Positions 5,163 to 5,646 of a stretch of 5,646 nt of DNA are shown in pieces. How positions within the stretch are numbered: position 1 is the first letter of the stretch; each line of letters begins with the position of its first letter. The notes under the pieces are model-generated. The model was given only the letters and a program-made list of their open reading frames with translations, was not told where the DNA came from and did no database searches. The position numbers were made by a program, and so were the translations under genes. The DNA is from Candidatus Gastranaerophilales bacterium (GTDB taxonomy: Bacteria; Cyanobacteriota; Vampirovibrionia; Gastranaerophilales; Gastranaerophilaceae), in the NCBI GenBank assembly GCA_944323585.1, contig CALUTA010000104.1, forward strand, positions 1-5,646. The letters run 5' to 3'.

Positions 5163-5646
5163 ATGAAGAAACTTTTAGTTCTGTCAATGGTTTTAATGCT
5201 GGGGGCTTCAACTTCGGTTTTGGCTGATGAAAATGATACATATATGGATCAGCTTCTGGAGCAGCACACAAAAAGAATAACAGAAACTGAACAAAAATTA
5301 AATGACCGGATGGAAGATGTTCAGAATTCTATGGAAGAAGCAAAGCAGCAAAGAAATGATGCAATAGAAAATAAACTTGAGGAACTTCAGCAGCAAAAAG
5401 AACAAAGAGAAGCTGAAAGAGCCCAAAAAATTGAAGAAAATCAAAAAGCAATCGAGGAAAAACAAGAAGAAATCAACAATGCAATAAATAATAAACTTGA
5501 AGAATTCCAGCAGCAAAAAGAGCAAAGAGAAGCTGAAAGAGCTAAGAAAATTGAAGAATTTCAGCAGCAGCAAGAAGAACAAAAAGCTGAATTCAACAAA
5601 AAAATGGAAAAAATAGATAATGCAATTGAAAATGCAAAACAGCAGC
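5163..5646 (+). CDS. Secreted coiled-coil repeat protein (3' end outside window)
   Basis: The first 161 codons of a gene that runs off the right edge. Residues 1-21 are a classical Sec signal peptide: MKK, a hydrophobic core, then ASTSVLA before DEN, a good signal peptidase I site. There is no lipobox cysteine. Everything after that is highly charged and rich in Glu, Gln, Lys, Asn and Ala, with almost no Gly or Pro, as expected for a long helix or coiled coil. A 40-residue repeat is visible: residues 65-104 and 105-144 share KLEE-QQQKEQREAERA-KIEE. A further start (DNAIENAKQQ) appears near the window end. The protein would be exported and fibrous or spacer-like. I recognise no family, because low complexity makes homology unreliable. 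Similar composition occurs in surface filaments, envelope tethers and chaperone-like periplasmic helices. It has its own promoter and ribosome binding site, so it may not belong functionally with rph. Confidence 0.85.
   Translation, partial: MKKLLVLSMVLMLGASTSVLADENDTYMDQLLEQHTKRITETEQKLNDRMEDVQNSMEEAKQQRNDAIENKLEELQQQKEQREAERAQKIEENQKAIEEKQEEINNAINNKLEEFQQQKEQREAERAKKIEEFQQQQEEQKAEFNKKMEKIDNAIENAKQQ
5355..5594 (+). repeat. Tandem 120-bp coding repeat
   Basis: Two direct copies (5355-5474 and 5475-5594) are offset by exactly 120 bases, that is 40 codons. The first 84 bases of each copy differ at 11 positions by my count. The differences are a mix of silent and amino-acid-changing, and the final third of the unit has diverged more. 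This points to an in-frame duplication that is not recent. A third partial unit seems to start near 5619 with a longer offset. Confidence 0.75.

Noticed and set aside
5298..5582. Minus-strand Leu/Phe-rich open frame that looks like a membrane protein
   Set aside because: It is the antisense of the Glu/Lys/Gln-rich coiled coil, whose GAA/AAA codons read as TTC/TTT on the other strand. It has no ribosome binding site.
5355..5646. Direct repeats as a CRISPR-like or mobile element
   Set aside because: The 120-bp period is in frame, has no conserved short repeat with unique spacers, and makes sense as a protein repeat.

Overview
The window is AT-rich, densely packed bacterial DNA carrying seven protein-coding genes, two of them cut by the window edges. 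I see no tRNA, rRNA, CRISPR array or mobile element. Intergenic gaps are short and several genes have AAAGGAG-type ribosome binding sites. A 5'-nucleotidase-family enzyme, and a Sec signal peptide ahead of a secreted coiled coil, suggest a cell with an extracytoplasmic compartment. Release factor 2 is made through a programmed frameshift at an in-frame TGA, and a small gene ends in TGA. UGA is therefore a stop codon, which argues against the lineages that have reassigned it. The overall style would fit a low-GC gut bacterium such as Gastranaerophilales/Melainabacteria, but this is a weak guess that single-gene phylogeny would settle.

Left part (1-1426). A plus-strand 3' fragment of a 5'-nucleotidase-family enzyme (1-378) converges on a minus-strand six-helix membrane protein (434-1315). 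A strong hairpin between them (378-406) probably ends transcription from both sides. The region 1316-1426 separates the membrane protein from the divergent prfB. It holds a likely minus-strand promoter and two overlapping inverted repeats.

Middle (1427-3157). prfB, encoding peptide chain release factor 2, begins at about 1427. It reads CTT TGA C after a Shine-Dalgarno-like AAAGGAG and continues in the +1 frame to 2522. A 212-residue PHP-domain metal-dependent phosphoesterase is encoded on the opposite strand. The two stop codons overlap, so no intergenic terminator fits between them.

Right part (3210-5646). Divergent from the PHP gene, a second multi-pass membrane protein (3210-4181), a 71-residue double-CxxC zinc-ribbon protein (4202-4417) and RNase PH (rph, 4428-5129) form a tight, probably co-transcribed group. 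A well-spaced sigma70-like promoter at the end of rph then probably drives a secreted, repeat-containing coiled-coil protein, which runs off the right edge.

Most of this is housekeeping: translation termination, tRNA 3'-end processing and phosphoester hydrolysis, interleaved with uncharacterised membrane and exported proteins. I found no convincing new multi-gene system. The points most worth following up are the prfB recoding site with its downstream stem-loop, the overlapping convergent stops, the orphan zinc ribbon coupled to rph, the missing base-stacking aromatics in the nucleotidase-like fragment, and the 40-residue repeat of the exported coiled coil.
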